Shown here: positions 1 to 9,417 of the stretch, piece after piece
How positions within the stretch are numbered: the stretch's first letter is position 1
How the letters are laid out: each line of letters starts with the position of its first letter
From: an uncultured Schlesneria sp.
GTDB taxonomy: Bacteria > Planctomycetota > Planctomycetia > Planctomycetales > Planctomycetaceae
Length of the DNA: 64,000 bases
Assembly: GCA_903840265.1 (NCBI GenBank)
Contig: CAIMFH010000030.1
Coordinates: 1-64,000, forward strand
Reading direction: 5' to 3'
Notes under the pieces: model-generated
What the model was told of the DNA's origin: nothing
What the model saw: only the letters and a program-made list of their open reading frames with translations
The model's database searches: none
Translations under genes and position numbers: made by a program

Positions 1-554
1 GCAATCAAGACGTCTCCGAGATGCTTCCAAGAGAGTTCGCGGAAAATCGGCGGCATTCAAACGATCGCGCTGCCAATGTGAGCGGCGCGCCAAAAACCGA
101 CGGATTTCACAAACAACGCCTTTCACCACGGGCTGCTAGCCCAATGGAAGGAAAGAGTCGCAGCCCCGAGGAGGCCGCGAAGTAACACACGCGGCTCGCG
201 ATTAGCATCGCCTATGCCAACTGAAGATCTTGCGAAGACTCTGTCAGAGAATTCAGTGGGAAGCCTTTCATCAAGGCCTGTGGGATCTAAATCGAGCCAC
301 AAGCTTACGATTTCGCTGAAATTTGGGGTCACCTGTCCAAAACAAGGCTCCCATCATCGGCAACACTCTTACCATAAGACTGGATATGATGTTGCCGATT
401 TGGCTAGTAGCTAGCTTCGTTATCATTACACTGCAGTAACAAAAGAGACAAAATTGGGTCTCATCCGCGGCCACGTCACTGCTTGACCCATCTCGCGCGC
501 GACCTGTATCGTGTGCCCACCTTCTTCCGATTCACTTCGACTTCTGAGGTTCCC
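1..554. other. No supported gene; window edge
   Basis: Several short open frames exist here on both strands, but none has a convincing ribosome-binding site, a family motif or a continuation. Around 127-140 there is a short palindromic stretch (gggctgctagccc), similar in style to the dispersed palindromes elsewhere in the window. I infer an intergenic region, possibly holding the promoter of the lipoprotein gene at 555. Confidence 0.4.
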
Positions 555-1691
555 ATGAAGAGTTTGTCCCCACGTCAGTCGGTGCTGTGGCTGTTTGGCC
601 TGTTGGCTGTCGGTATTGCAGGCTGCGATGTCAGCGTTCCCAAGTCTCCATCGAATTCATCGTCCACAACCAAGCCAGGGGACGCGGCGAAGGGAGGCGG
701 TGAGAAGCGCCTGGTGATTCTGACGAACGGAGATTCGCCGTATTGGGACGCCTGCCGAGCTGGTTTGATGGCTGCCAATAGCGAGCTCAAGCTGTCTGAC
801 AGCGGTCTGAAAGCGGTCCTCGACGTGAATGACGGCACACCTCAAGGCCAGTTGCTGAAGCTGCAACAGTATGGCACTCAAAGCGATATCGCAGGAGTTG
901 GCGTCTCTGCGATCGACGCGGACAACGTCGCGGTCGCCGACGAATTGCGAGCCCTGCAAAAGAAGGGGATCAAAGTTCTGACGATCGATTCGGATTTGAA
1001 TCGGAAAGATTTCGCCGATTCCCGATTCGCATTCATTGGCACTGATAACCGTACCGGGGGTCAAGTCCTTGGCAAGTGCGCGAAGGGCCTGCGAGCGGAA
1101 GGGGGCGACTATGTCACGTTCGTGGGACGGACGGGAGCTCAGAACGCGATCGAACGCATCGATGGGTTCGCAGAAGGGGCGGGCGACAAGTTCGCGATCA
1201 AAGACACGATGGCAGACGGCACCGACAAAGCGGCTGCTCGCGATAATGTCCGCAATGCGATTCGTAATCACGAAGGCTTGAAAGTCCTGGTCGGGATCTG
1301 GTCGTACAACGCTCCCGCGATCGTCGACGTCGTCCGCGAACTCGATCGCCGCAAGGATTTCACCGTAGTCGTGTTCGATGCCGAACCCGATGCGATCACC
1401 GCGATGAAAGACAGCCAGATCGATGCCATGGTCGTGCAGAACCCGTTCGACATGGGCTATCAAGGCGTCCGTCTACTGCAAGCTCTAGTGAAGGACGACA
1501 AGGAAACCATCAGCAGCATGCTACCCAAGCACGGCGAACCCGGTGGAGATATCTATGACACCGGCCTGAAAGTCGTCGTCCCGAACGCCGAGTCGCCGCT
1601 GACCGCAGACCAGTTCGATAAGTCCGTGGAATTCCAAGACCTGTCGACCTTCCAGAAGTGGATGGAAAAATATGGGCTGACCGGATCTTGA
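555..1691 (+). CDS. Sugar-type ABC transporter substrate-binding lipoprotein
   Basis: About 378 aa. The start at the ATG at 555 puts an N-terminal hydrophobic stretch directly before a lipobox (VGIAGC), so this should be a membrane-anchored lipoprotein exposed in the periplasm. An upstream start at 483 would bury the signal peptide. After a Ser/Thr/Pro linker the protein has the periplasmic-binding-protein type I fold of the RbsB family: an opening strand with NGDSPYWDACRAG, then IDADNVA, TIDSDL, FIGTDNRTGG and VVFDAEPD hinge-region segments. It probably binds a sugar or related small ligand. No permease or ATPase gene lies beside it, so its transporter partners must be encoded elsewhere, or it serves as a sensor. 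The specific ligand cannot be read from the sequence. Confidence 0.88.
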   Translation: MKSLSPRQSVLWLFGLLAVGIAGCDVSVPKSPSNSSSTTKPGDAAKGGGEKRLVILTNGDSPYWDACRAGLMAANSELKLSDSGLKAVLDVNDGTPQGQLLKLQQYGTQSDIAGVGVSAIDADNVAVADELRALQKKGIKVLTIDSDLNRKDFADSRFAFIGTDNRTGGQVLGKCAKGLRAEGGDYVTFVGRTGAQNAIERIDGFAEGAGDKFAIKDTMADGTDKAAARDNVRNAIRNHEGLKVLVGIWSYNAPAIVDVVRELDRRKDFTVVVFDAEPDAITAMKDSQIDAMVVQNPFDMGYQGVRLLQALVKDDKETISSMLPKHGEPGGDIYDTGLKVVVPNAESPLTADQFDKSVEFQDLSTFQKWMEKYGLTGS

Positions 1692-1760
1692 AGTGCCGGC
1701 GTCATACCGACGCTGATCGCCAGGCGAACTGACTGCGTCTGACAACTGAAACCGAGAGAT

Positions 1761-1798
1761 GACCCCGACTGAAATGATCGGGGTCGTTTCGTTTGTTA
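1761..1798 (+). terminator. Rho-independent terminator of the lipoprotein gene
   Basis: A perfect 8-bp stem (gaccccga at 1761-1768, tcggggtc at 1778-1785) with a 9-nt loop is followed by a T-rich stretch (gtttcgtttgtt). It lies about 70 bases after the stop of the binding-protein gene and just before the next start. Confidence 0.7.
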
Positions 1799-1808
1799 TC
1801 ATGCCATC

Positions 1809-2276
1809 ATGAGAGAATTCTTCCACGGTTGGCAACGAAAAGCGGGGGTTGCCACGCTGGTGATGGCGTGCTTGGTCACGTCAGTTTGGCTGCGCAGCCT
1901 TACTTACGAAGACACATTCAGGCTCTCACAGCACGGCACGTCGGAGGTCCTGTTGATCTCAGCTCAGCAGAATGTGGTCATTGCTTGGACGAATGGTGCG
2001 TCGGCAGGGAAAACACCTTTCTGGACATCGCGACCTTTAACGCAAAGCCAAGGTTGGAACTTCGCTGCTGCGAACAACGTCACGATTTACTTCGATCTCT
2101 CTGTATGCGGCTTTGGATACAATGATTTTGCGAAAGAATCGTGGACCTCAAAGCCCCTCTCCATCATGACACTGCACTTTAGCTACTTGTTTCTGGTCCT
2201 TCCCCTGACCCTGATCTCCGCATACCTGATCCTCTGGCCACAACGGAAGCGGCCCGACTCATGTCCACAGTTCTAG
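1809..2276 (+). CDS. Planctomycete two-TM membrane protein (paralogue of 20546-21043)
   Basis: 155 aa, function unknown. The N-terminus FHGWQRKAGVATLVMACL leads into a first membrane segment, and a second hydrophobic segment near residues 122-145 (YLFLVLPLTLISAYLI) is followed by a basic tail. The middle part, about 90 residues, would lie outside the membrane. The same layout and several identical motifs (GW.RK.G..TLVMACL, EDxFRL, LVLPLTL.S..LIL) recur in the protein encoded at 20546-21043, so the two are paralogues. I recognise this N-terminal pattern as typical of small lineage-specific planctomycete membrane proteins, but no function is known to me. The gene stands alone after a terminator. 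Confidence 0.7.
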   Translation: MREFFHGWQRKAGVATLVMACLVTSVWLRSLTYEDTFRLSQHGTSEVLLISAQQNVVIAWTNGASAGKTPFWTSRPLTQSQGWNFAAANNVTIYFDLSVCGFGYNDFAKESWTSKPLSIMTLHFSYLFLVLPLTLISAYLILWPQRKRPDSCPQF

Positions 2277-2532
2277 GACAGCACCCGAAACCAGAACGCC
2301 ACATACAGGACCTATCGATATCGTAACAATCTCGCTGATATCGGGTCTATATCCAGTGCGATAGTCCATGATTTGGACAGTTCGCTCGCCCGACTCTTGC
2401 GTTATGGAAAGCCTTACGAGAACGAAATTGGCGTTGTTCCAGCCGTTCACCTATTCTCGCGCGTCACTCACGGCGGCGGCGAGGTCACGCCGCATCACTG
2501 TTTCGAAATCCAGATTGAAAGCTCCGTGCCCT

Positions 2533-3549
2533 ATGCAGAACGCTTCCGGTCGACGACGAGGTTTCACGCTGATCGAATTGCTGGTCGTGATCGCAATCAT
2601 CGCCGTGCTGATCGCTCTGCTGCTGCCTGCCGTTCAGCAGGCGCGTGAGGCGGCTCGTCGGACGCAATGTAAGAACAACCTGAAGCAAATGGGGCTGGGG
2701 CTGCACAATTACGAATCGACGAATCGCGTGTTCCCCTCTGCGGGGAAAGGCCCCGTGCAATCGGTGGCATCGTTGCCCACGGTCTTCTTCACGGCTTCCA
2801 CGTTTTCGTTGATTCTGCCGTACATCGATCAAACGCCGGTCTATCAGCTGATGAGCTTTGGCGTTCACTACACGGACGATGCATCCACGATCCTTGCAGG
2901 GAAGACGAAGATCACCGCATTCTTGTGCCCCAGCAACGGAGTGACTCAGCCTGATCCCGCCGGCTTCGGATTGGTGGACTATATGCCCGTGGCCTATACC
3001 ACCCTACCAACCCTGACTCAGTCGCCTGGTCCCAAGAAGGAAGGGGCGTTAGGAACGTTTGGCCGTCCGATCTCGTTCGTGACCGACGGCACCAGTAACA
3101 CGATTGCGATTTTCGAAGATTCGGGACGTGTCTCCGGTGGATTGAACGGTGCCGTCTCGATCACGACCTCCGCGGCGCCGGCAGGAACGATTACTCAGGC
3201 GGGCATGATCACTAAGGGAACCGGAACTGGTCCAGTCTGTACCGGACCGAACGGGGGCAATACCTGCCCTGGCCGCTGGATTGATGGTGACAACGGAAAT
3301 GGGGTCACGGGACCACCAGCAGGCACCTTCACTGCGATCAACAACAACAAGAACCCGGGTGGAGCGGCGCTCTGTCCTTACACGCAAGTGAATTGCGGAC
3401 CATTTGGCGAGCCATTCAGCCTGCACACCGGTGGTTGCCACGCGTTGTTGTGCGACGGCTCTGTGAAATTCATCTCCGAAAACATTGATATCCAAATCGT
3501 TCGTCGGCTGAGCGATCCCAGCGATGGCGAGGTGATCGGCGAGTTTTAG
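2533..3549 (+). CDS. DUF1559 prepilin-like protein
   Basis: About 338 aa from the ATG at 2533. Longer starts upstream would place some 55 residues before the prepilin signal. The N-terminus carries a type IV prepilin cleavage/methylation motif ([18 protein letters not shown], conserved Glu at +5), followed by the standard DUF1559 segment [11 protein letters not shown] and [17 protein letters not shown]. The C-terminus has the H-x9-DG hallmark ([17 protein letters not shown]). The family is strongly expanded in planctomycetes. Members are presumed to be exported through a type II secretion or type IV pilus-like machine and to assemble at the cell surface, but their exact role is unproven. It converges with the gene ending at 3583. 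Confidence 0.93.
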   Translation: MQNASGRRRGFTLIELLVVIAIIAVLIALLLPAVQQAREAARRTQCKNNLKQMGLGLHNYESTNRVFPSAGKGPVQSVASLPTVFFTASTFSLILPYIDQTPVYQLMSFGVHYTDDASTILAGKTKITAFLCPSNGVTQPDPAGFGLVDYMPVAYTTLPTLTQSPGPKKEGALGTFGRPISFVTDGTSNTIAIFEDSGRVSGGLNGAVSITTSAAPAGTITQAGMITKGTGTGPVCTGPNGGNTCPGRWIDGDNGNGVTGPPAGTFTAINNNKNPGGAALCPYTQVNCGPFGEPFSLHTGGCHALLCDGSVKFISENIDIQIVRRLSDPSDGEVIGEF

Positions 3550-3582
3550 AACGTGCCGACGGCGCAGCACTCATTGCGCCTC

Positions 3583-5094
3583 TCAACGCTTTGGTTGCGG
3601 CGGGGTGAAGTCCCATGAGTTTGTGAGGTTCAACCGATAGTTCTTCAGGTCGATCTCAAAATCATTCTTGAGAGATCGAGTGTTGACGCTTCGGCGGTCG
3701 ACTTTGTAAACCGTTTCGGTTGTCCCATCCTCATCGGAATATTTGATGGCCGACGTCTGCCACGTCGTGGCATCAATCATGATCAGGCACTCTCCTAGAA
3801 AGTTTTTGCAGATCTCGCTGCGCGGGATGGCGGACAGAAAGACCGACTTATCGGAGCGGCTGCGCAGAGTGAACGACCAGTCACGCGCGAGTTCCGCTGC
3901 TTGAATGTCGAGCAGGAAGGGCAGCCAGTAGCGGCTGAGTAATTGAAACTCGACGAGAGGGACTCCGCCGATTTCTGGCGAAGTGATGATCTCATAGGAC
4001 TTCTCATCATCATTCGTCTGAATGATCTCATGCTTTGTATAGAGGAACGAACAGGCTCGGTCGTGGTTGATTGTAAAAGGTCGGCCTGACTTCCCGATTC
4101 GTTTACCGGTCGGGGTCTGCCGTCGATTGAAATCGCCATGAGTAATCACCAGTTTCACCTTGCCGCGAGCGTCGTAGTTGAGTTCGGCATTCGAAGTCAG
4201 CTCTTCTTCGGAGACCAGGTTGTAGACGGTACGATTGAGTTGCACCTTCGAAATGGAATTGAGCGCGGATGCGGACTGCCAGTTTTTCAGGATCTCATCG
4301 ATTGCATCTGTCCTGGTGGGCACGCCTGTGATTGACCCGTTAGTCACGACATCCGTTATCTCGCCGCGCGGGTCTGGCGGGGTTCCATGGAGGCGAGCTG
4401 ATGCCAGCAGGATTCGCTTGTTCTTCACGGCGGGCATTGGTCCAAACAGAACGGGAACTCCCTGGTGAGATCCACGTTCCTTTTCACTCTGAACGAGCTG
4501 TCTGATTGGCCGACCGAATTTGTCGACGGGTGGCGTCGGCGGAATTCCATCATCGCCCAGCAGGCCAGGAAGCACCGCGGCCAAATCGTTGGTCTCGGGA
4601 GCCGACCAGTGCGCGGTCGGTTCGCCATGACGATCGAACGCCTGCAAGCGGGCGAGTTGTGCGCTCGCGGTATTCAACCAGACTCGAATCGATCCATAGA
4701 ACAGGCGTTCGGTTTCATCTTTGGGAATTGCCTGCAGGCACGTTTCCCAGTTCGCTGATTCGACAATTTGCCAATCGTGAGATTCACGTAGTCGGCGAGC
4801 ATCGATCTGTCCGAGGAATTTCTCCATCGCGGCTGCAGCATGCCCATTGAGGCGACTGGTCACGTGGAATCGCAGGTTCTCTCGCTCGGCCCGCCATGGC
4901 ACGGTGCTGCGTGTGGCCACCGTCTCCCAACGACTCATGAGGGCCAAAACGGTTGCAGCCCGGGGGTCTGCGGCAGTTGCGTGATGCCGTGTGGGAGTGG
5001 CGACGTTCGCTAGCGGATGTCCGATCGTTTGGTCTTGGTGACCATCGAAGCAGAGCACATTGATTAGCACCAAGGCATGGAACATGGGCATCAC
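3583..5094 (-). CDS. TIGR03009/LolA-like secreted protein
   Basis: 503 aa. A short hydrophobic N-terminus (MFHALVLINVLCF) could be a weak signal peptide. The N-terminal ~230 residues are unrecognised. The C-terminal ~270 residues begin with a helix DEILKNWQSASALNSI and continue with beta-rich sequence (LNRTVYNLVSEEE, AELNYDARGKVKLVI, SFLYTKHEIIQ). This pattern resembles the planctomycete TIGR03009 family, a LolA-like half-barrel, although the call comes from pattern memory rather than an alignment. LolA-fold proteins bind lipid or lipoprotein acyl chains in the periplasm, and that role here is only inferred. It is convergent with the DUF1559 gene and divergent from the ThiF-like gene. Confidence 0.6.
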   Translation of the reverse strand: MMPMFHALVLINVLCFDGHQDQTIGHPLANVATPTRHHATAADPRAATVLALMSRWETVATRSTVPWRAERENLRFHVTSRLNGHAAAAMEKFLGQIDARRLRESHDWQIVESANWETCLQAIPKDETERLFYGSIRVWLNTASAQLARLQAFDRHGEPTAHWSAPETNDLAAVLPGLLGDDGIPPTPPVDKFGRPIRQLVQSEKERGSHQGVPVLFGPMPAVKNKRILLASARLHGTPPDPRGEITDVVTNGSITGVPTRTDAIDEILKNWQSASALNSISKVQLNRTVYNLVSEEELTSNAELNYDARGKVKLVITHGDFNRRQTPTGKRIGKSGRPFTINHDRACSFLYTKHEIIQTNDDEKSYEIITSPEIGGVPLVEFQLLSRYWLPFLLDIQAAELARDWSFTLRSRSDKSVFLSAIPRSEICKNFLGECLIMIDATTWQTSAIKYSDEDGTTETVYKVDRRSVNTRSLKNDFEIDLKNYRLNLTNSWDFTPPQPKR

Positions 5095-5105
5095 GTCCTT
5101 GTGGT

Positions 5106-5122
5106 GGCCAACGCAGTGGCAC
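5106..5122. repeat. Half copy of dispersed palindrome family A
   Basis: The 17 bases ggccaacgcagtggcac match the right half of complete palindromic elements at 47305-47342 and 63836-63868. It sits just upstream of the minus-strand gene at 3583-5094. Confidence 0.55.
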
Positions 5123-5327
5123 GCCCCTCGTGATTGAGAGGCAAGAATGAAGACTCCGGCGCGCGGCGACTGTAGTAGAACGAGACGATTTTGTGAAGAT
5201 CGAACTCACCCATTGAAGGTGGCGAGTTGTCGTACGAGCGATAAGTCCTTACAGATCCTGCTACACTAGGGAGTGGTGTTTCCAGCTATGCACGCAGGTA
5301 ATCAACAGCCCCTGAATCGTAAATTCA

Positions 5328-6380
5328 ATGACCTCTGAATCATCCGTCAACAATCGGTACAGTCGCCAGATCCGCTTTGCGGGGATCGGCGCTGAAGGGC
5401 AGCACAAGCTTAGTACCGCGAAGGTGTTGCTGTGCGGCTGCGGGGCGCTGGGGACTGTGCTGGCGGATACGCTGGCTCGCGCCGGGGTCGGGTTCTTGCG
5501 GATTGTGGATCGCGACTTTGTCGATCTCACCAATCTGCAGCGGCAGGTGCTATTCGATGAACAGGACGTAGCGGATCATTTACCCAAGGCCATCGTGGCC
5601 GCGACGAAGCTGTCGCGAATCAATTCACAGATCCAGATCGAACCGCATGTGGCCGATGTCGACTGGCGGAACATTCGTGGCTATGCCGAGGGAATGGATC
5701 TGATCCTGGATGGAACGGATAACTTCGAGACGCGATTCCTGATCAATGACGTGTCGCTGGAAATGGGGATTCCCTGGGTCTATGCGGGAGTCGTCGGCAG
5801 CCACGGTCAGACGATGGCGATCTTTCCGAATCAGTCCGCCTGTTTGCGCTGTGTGATTGAATCGCCGCCTGATCCCGGGACGACGGAAACGTGCGATACC
5901 GCCGGAGTGATCGGACCCGCCGTCCATATCGTGACAGCCTTGCAGGCGGCAACAGCCCTGAAGATCTTGTCCGGGCAGCGCCATCTGGTCTCGCCGCAAT
6001 TAACCATCGTCGATGTCTGGGAAGGGACGCTGCGGCAGATGAATTTGAGTGGCCTGCAGGAACGTGGAGAGTGCCCGGCGTGTGGATCGCAACGTCGCCG
6101 AGACTGGCTGCAGGGAAGCCAGGCATCGCATTCGACGATCTTATGCGGCAGGAATTCGGTACAGGTCTCGCCCGCGGAACCGGCTCAGTTGTCATTAGAG
6201 GAGTTGGCGGTCGGCCTCGCGCCACTCGGCACAGTCGTTAAGAACGCTTTCTTACTTCGATTCAGACCGTCGGAATCGGATCTGCAATTGACCATTTTCC
6301 GCGATGGGCGAGCAATCGTGCAGGGAACGGAGGAAATTTCGGTCGCCCGAGGCCTTTATGCGCGATATCTCGGCAGTTGA
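5328..6380 (+). CDS. ThiF/MoeB/HesA-family adenylyltransferase
   Basis: 350 aa. The family adenylates the C-terminal Gly-Gly of ubiquitin-like sulfur carriers (ThiS or MoaD) with ATP, for thiamine or molybdopterin synthesis. Visible features: the opening motif RYSRQIRFAGIGAEGQ; nucleotide-binding GCGALG (37-42); the DRD and NLQRQ Arg finger (about residues 61-73); LPKA with the conserved Lys; DGTDNF (129-133); and two zinc-binding CxxC pairs (CLRC at 172-175, CPAC at 249-252). A Cys sits before TAGVIGP at residue 189, near where ThiF has its reactive Cys. The last ~95 residues are not a rhodanese domain and look lineage-specific. No thi or moa gene is adjacent, so ThiF versus MoeB cannot be decided. 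Confidence 0.9.
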   Translation: MTSESSVNNRYSRQIRFAGIGAEGQHKLSTAKVLLCGCGALGTVLADTLARAGVGFLRIVDRDFVDLTNLQRQVLFDEQDVADHLPKAIVAATKLSRINSQIQIEPHVADVDWRNIRGYAEGMDLILDGTDNFETRFLINDVSLEMGIPWVYAGVVGSHGQTMAIFPNQSACLRCVIESPPDPGTTETCDTAGVIGPAVHIVTALQAATALKILSGQRHLVSPQLTIVDVWEGTLRQMNLSGLQERGECPACGSQRRRDWLQGSQASHSTILCGRNSVQVSPAEPAQLSLEELAVGLAPLGTVVKNAFLLRFRPSESDLQLTIFRDGRAIVQGTEEISVARGLYARYLGS

Positions 6381-6587
6381 CTCGTTTTCGAACGGCGAAT
6401 GATCTGTCTAAGTAGTTGTCATGACAGTGCGACAATTTGACAAGGGTGGCCACTGACCTAAGTTTAGCTCGTCGGGAAAATGCTGACGGCGTTCATTCGC
6501 AGTTCGCATTATCTCTCGGATCGGTCTCTCGCCATGCAGGCTTTACACGCCCGTGGCTCACCTAAACCCATTCGCCAGGGGTCGGTC

Positions 6588-7106
6588 ATGCAACATCTCA
6601 ACCTCAGAAATCGTCGATGCGGCTTTTCGCTGATTGAAGTGTTGATTGTGATTGTGATCCTGGGAATCCTGGCGGCGACCGTGCTGCCTCAGTTCACCGA
6701 ATCGAGTGCGAACGCTAACGAATCAGCGCTGCGCGCCGATTTGACTCAATTGCGATCGCAGCTTCAGGTGTATCGATTCCAGCATGACGGTGCGTTTCCC
6801 AGTGGAACCGCCGACAACGTGATTAATCAGTTGACCCTGGCCAGCGACGCCGGCGGCAACACGGCTCGCGTGGGAACGGCTGGGTATCCTTTCGGTCCGT
6901 ATCTGATGGGTCAGTTGCCGACGAACCCCTACAATGGGGGAAGCGGATTGCTGGTGAAGTCGACCGCGATCAGTACGTCCGATGTCGATCCGACCGCGAT
7001 GCACGGCACAGTGAAGGTCGGTTGGATCTACAGTACATCGACAGGCCAGATCATCGCCAACTCGACCGGCAAAGCGATCGACGGCACGGCCCTGAGCGCG
7101 CTGTAA
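6588..7106 (+). CDS. GspG-like type II secretion major pseudopilin
   Basis: About 172 aa from ATG 6588, chosen because it places the prepilin signal near the N-terminus. The motif RRCG|FSLIEVLIVIVILGILAA has the Gly cleavage site and Glu at +5. It is followed by a helix with ESALRADLTQLRSQLQVYRFQH and DGAFPS, and then by PTNPYNGG, as in GspG pseudopilins. Downstream sequence (VGWIYSTSTGQIIAN) fits the beta-sheet end of the fold. It is probably cleaved by the prepilin peptidase and placed in the inner-membrane pseudopilus. No other gsp gene is nearby, which is common for scattered planctomycete pseudopilins. Confidence 0.87.
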   Translation: MQHLNLRNRRCGFSLIEVLIVIVILGILAATVLPQFTESSANANESALRADLTQLRSQLQVYRFQHDGAFPSGTADNVINQLTLASDAGGNTARVGTAGYPFGPYLMGQLPTNPYNGGSGLLVKSTAISTSDVDPTAMHGTVKVGWIYSTSTGQIIANSTGKAIDGTALSAL

Positions 7107-7138
7107 TTTCGCCGGGCCGCAATCACTCCAAAGCGAAG

Positions 7139-7297
7139 AGTCCGCGTGCTAACGCAGCGCGGCTCACCTGGAGTGTCGATAGTAATGCTCACTGCGTTGC
7201 CGGATAAGTCCGCGATGGCAATGTAAGCGACGATCCGTCAGACTTCCGCGCGAAGCCTCGATGGCCATGCTGGATTGAAGTCGGCTGCTATTCGAGT
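7139..7297. repeat. Dispersed repeat family B (first copy)
   Basis: A 27-base block at 7139-7165 (begins agtccgcg, ends cggctc) matches 25641-25667 with five transition differences. A second shared block, tcggctgctattcgagt at 7281-7297, matches 25679-25695 with one difference. The two blocks are farther apart here than in the other copy. The 238 bases between the GspG-like gene and the exporter hold nothing else that I recognise. Confidence 0.55.
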
Positions 7298-7344
7298 GAC
7301 TCGTTACATTGCTCTCGTCACTTTTCTCTCCCAACGATCCTTCC

Positions 7345-8097
7345 ATGCCCGACTTTTCTGTGATGCAGTGGACGCTGATGATCGTTGCGGCGTTCTGCGC
7401 TGGAGTCTCGAAGGCGGGGCTGGCGGGAGTCGGACTGTTGGGGGTCACATTCATGGCGACCGCGGTGCCGGGCCGCAGTTCCAGCGGGATCGTACTGCCG
7501 CTGCTGATCTTTGCCGACATCCTGGCGGCGTCGACGTTTCGCGAACATGTGCAATGGAGTCAGATTCGTCGACTGGCATGGCCAATTTGCGTGGGGATTT
7601 TTGTCGGCTGGGGCCTGCTGATGGTCATTCCCGACGTGGCGTTTCGACCGATCATTGGCAGCATCGTGTTGACGATGCTGGTGCTGCAGATCGTGCGGCA
7701 GCGATTTCCAGGGTTTGATGCCGCGCTCCCACATTCGAAGATCTTTGCGTGGTTCACGGGCTTGATGACAGGAACCGCGACGATGGTCGCCAACGCGGCC
7801 GGGCCGATCGCGTCGACCTATCTGATCATCTTATCGCTGCCGAAGCATCAGTTCGTGCATACGATGGCCTGGCTGTTCCTGTTGGTGAATATCTTCAAGG
7901 TCCCGTTCAGCATCCACCTGGGTCTGATTAACGTAGGGTCACTGACGTTGAATGCATGCCTGGTCCCGGTCGTGGTGATTGGCCTGTGGACCGGGAAGTG
8001 GCTGCTGGAGACGGTTCCTCAGCGAGCGTTCCAGATGATCGTACTTTGGCTGGCGACGGGCAGCGCTGTGTGGTTGATTGCATCAGCGATGATGTGA
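7345..8097 (+). CDS. TauE/SafE-family membrane transporter
   Basis: About 250 aa from ATG 7345. The protein is almost entirely hydrophobic, with seven to eight predicted membrane helices. The first helix carries AAFCAGVSKAGLAGVGLLGV and a later helix GLMTGTATMVANAAGPIAS, the two paired signature repeats of the sulfite exporter TauE/SafE family (former DUF81). Family members export or import sulfur-containing or organic anions such as sulfite, sulfoacetate or sulfonates, and the substrate here cannot be read. The gene stands alone, with no sulfur-metabolism neighbour. It converges with the amidotransferase gene at 8128. Confidence 0.88.
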   Translation: MPDFSVMQWTLMIVAAFCAGVSKAGLAGVGLLGVTFMATAVPGRSSSGIVLPLLIFADILAASTFREHVQWSQIRRLAWPICVGIFVGWGLLMVIPDVAFRPIIGSIVLTMLVLQIVRQRFPGFDAALPHSKIFAWFTGLMTGTATMVANAAGPIASTYLIILSLPKHQFVHTMAWLFLLVNIFKVPFSIHLGLINVGSLTLNACLVPVVVIGLWTGKWLLETVPQRAFQMIVLWLATGSAVWLIASAMM

Positions 8098-8127
8098 TTG
8101 CGGTGACCCCGAACTAAACCCTGCTCG

Positions 8128-8721
8128 CTACAGTTCCCCGGCAATTCGCAGGAAGTTCTTGAGGAGTTCGATGCCTCCTTCGGTCAGGAAGCTTTCGGGG
8201 TGGAACTGGACTCCGTGAATCGGATAGGTGCGATGTCGCAGTCCCATGATCTCGCGGGCGTGACCGGGGTACTCGGCCCAGGCCGTGATTTCCAGATCGG
8301 GACCGAGCGTTGCTTCGGGTGCGATCAGGCTATGATAGCGAGTCGCCGTGAAGGGATTGGGCAGACCGGCGAAGACCCCCTTGCCGTCGTGATGAATCGG
8401 CGAGACCTTGCCGTGCATCAACCGCTCGGCCCGCACGACGGGTGAGTCATAAACTTCGGCCAGCGACTGGTGTCCCAGGCAAACCCCCAGCGTGGGGATT
8501 TTCGGACCCAGGGTGCGGATCAAATCCATCGAGATCCCCGCTTCGTGCGGCGTACACGGCCCCGGTGAAACGACAATCCCGTTCGGCTTCAGCGCGGCGA
8601 CTTCGTCAACGGTGACCTGGTTGTTGCGGACGACGCGCACATCGATCCGCGAATCAATCTCGCCAAACCGCTGGACGAGGTTGTACGTAAACGAATCGTA
8701 GTTATCGAGAATAAAAAGCAT
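8128..8721 (-). CDS. Anthranilate/aminodeoxychorismate synthase glutamine amidotransferase
   Basis: About 197 aa starting at ATG 8721 (LFILDNYDSFTYNLVQ is the family's standard opening). It is a class I glutamine amidotransferase that releases ammonia from glutamine for TrpE or PabB. Visible features: oxyanion motif VVSPGPCTPHEAGIS; nucleophile elbow GVCLGHQ with the catalytic Cys; and the His-x-Glu of the triad in HGVQFHPES. Length and motifs are complete. Whether it serves tryptophan or folate synthesis, or both, cannot be decided because no trpE or pabB gene is adjacent. Confidence 0.93.
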   Translation of the reverse strand: MLFILDNYDSFTYNLVQRFGEIDSRIDVRVVRNNQVTVDEVAALKPNGIVVSPGPCTPHEAGISMDLIRTLGPKIPTLGVCLGHQSLAEVYDSPVVRAERLMHGKVSPIHHDGKGVFAGLPNPFTATRYHSLIAPEATLGPDLEITAWAEYPGHAREIMGLRHRTYPIHGVQFHPESFLTEGGIELLKNFLRIAGEL

Positions 8722-8876
8722 TGCCTGCAAAGCTCAAAATGGATCGGTGCAAGGAAACAGACAGCCAGCGTCGAATAAGGTTCGGCCCCGCAAGTTTCGC
8801 CAGACAGGCCGCTGAAGTAAATCGAAGGGGGAGAATTCGAGCGACATACTTCGAAAGTCGACCTGTCCAACCGTAG

Positions 8877-8895
8877 GATGGGCTTCGAGCCCGTC
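8877..8895. repeat. Short palindrome in intergenic spacer
   Basis: gatgggcttcgagcccgtc forms an 8-base inverted repeat with one mismatch around a 3-base centre. It lies in the 250-base spacer upstream of the amidotransferase gene, and no gene is visible in that spacer. It resembles the other dispersed palindromes of the window but has no second copy here. Confidence 0.4.
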
Positions 8896-8974
8896 GCTTT
8901 GTCGTTGAGCAAACTGAGTGGGAAAGACAAAGTCGTTTCATTGCTCAATCGCTCTTGCAACAAGCACCACCGAA

Positions 8975-9406
8975 ATGCCAATTACGATCCGCAGCATTGG
9001 AGAACAGGGCGTCGGTCTAGTGGAACATTCTGCCTGCACTGAACACAATGGGAACCTGATCCCGGCGATCATTGTGGGTGACAGGCAACGGCTTCAGGGA
9101 TTGGTTGATCATTCGATCAACGCGGAGTATGGACTTGGTGAAGTGCTTGCTTTCGAATGTAATCTACCGCGCGATGACGAGAATTCGGGGTTCTTCGCAT
9201 TGCCTGACGGTCAGATCACAATCGACGGAACGGTACAAAATATCCTGCAGATCGATTCCGAGAGTGCCGTCGTCGATGTGTACATTCGTAATGGCCCAGA
9301 GTACATCGCATTCGATACCAACGAGCTTCGAAACATCGTACCGTTGGTCGACCATCGCATTTGCATTCGCGGGAGAGGACTCATCGTGTATCCCACTTTT
9401 ACGTGA
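8975..9406 (+). CDS. Hypothetical beta-rich protein
   Basis: About 143 aa from ATG 8975. I do not recognise it. Sequence alternation of hydrophobic and polar residues suggests a mostly beta-strand soluble protein (PITIRSIGEQGVGL, GQITIDGTVQNIL, SAVVDVYIRNGPEY). No signal peptide or membrane segment is seen. It ends 11 bases before the next gene start at 9418, so the two are probably co-transcribed and may work together. Confidence 0.5.
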   Translation: MPITIRSIGEQGVGLVEHSACTEHNGNLIPAIIVGDRQRLQGLVDHSINAEYGLGEVLAFECNLPRDDENSGFFALPDGQITIDGTVQNILQIDSESAVVDVYIRNGPEYIAFDTNELRNIVPLVDHRICIRGRGLIVYPTFT

Positions 9407-9417
9407 TACCTACAGAC

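Noticed and set aside
123-474. Short open frames near the window start
   Set aside because: Overlapping on both strands, no motif, no start signal; likely spacer.
657-1463. 268-codon open frame on the minus strand
   Set aside because: It lies fully inside the lipoprotein gene on the other strand and has no signature or ribosome-binding site; it is a codon-bias shadow.
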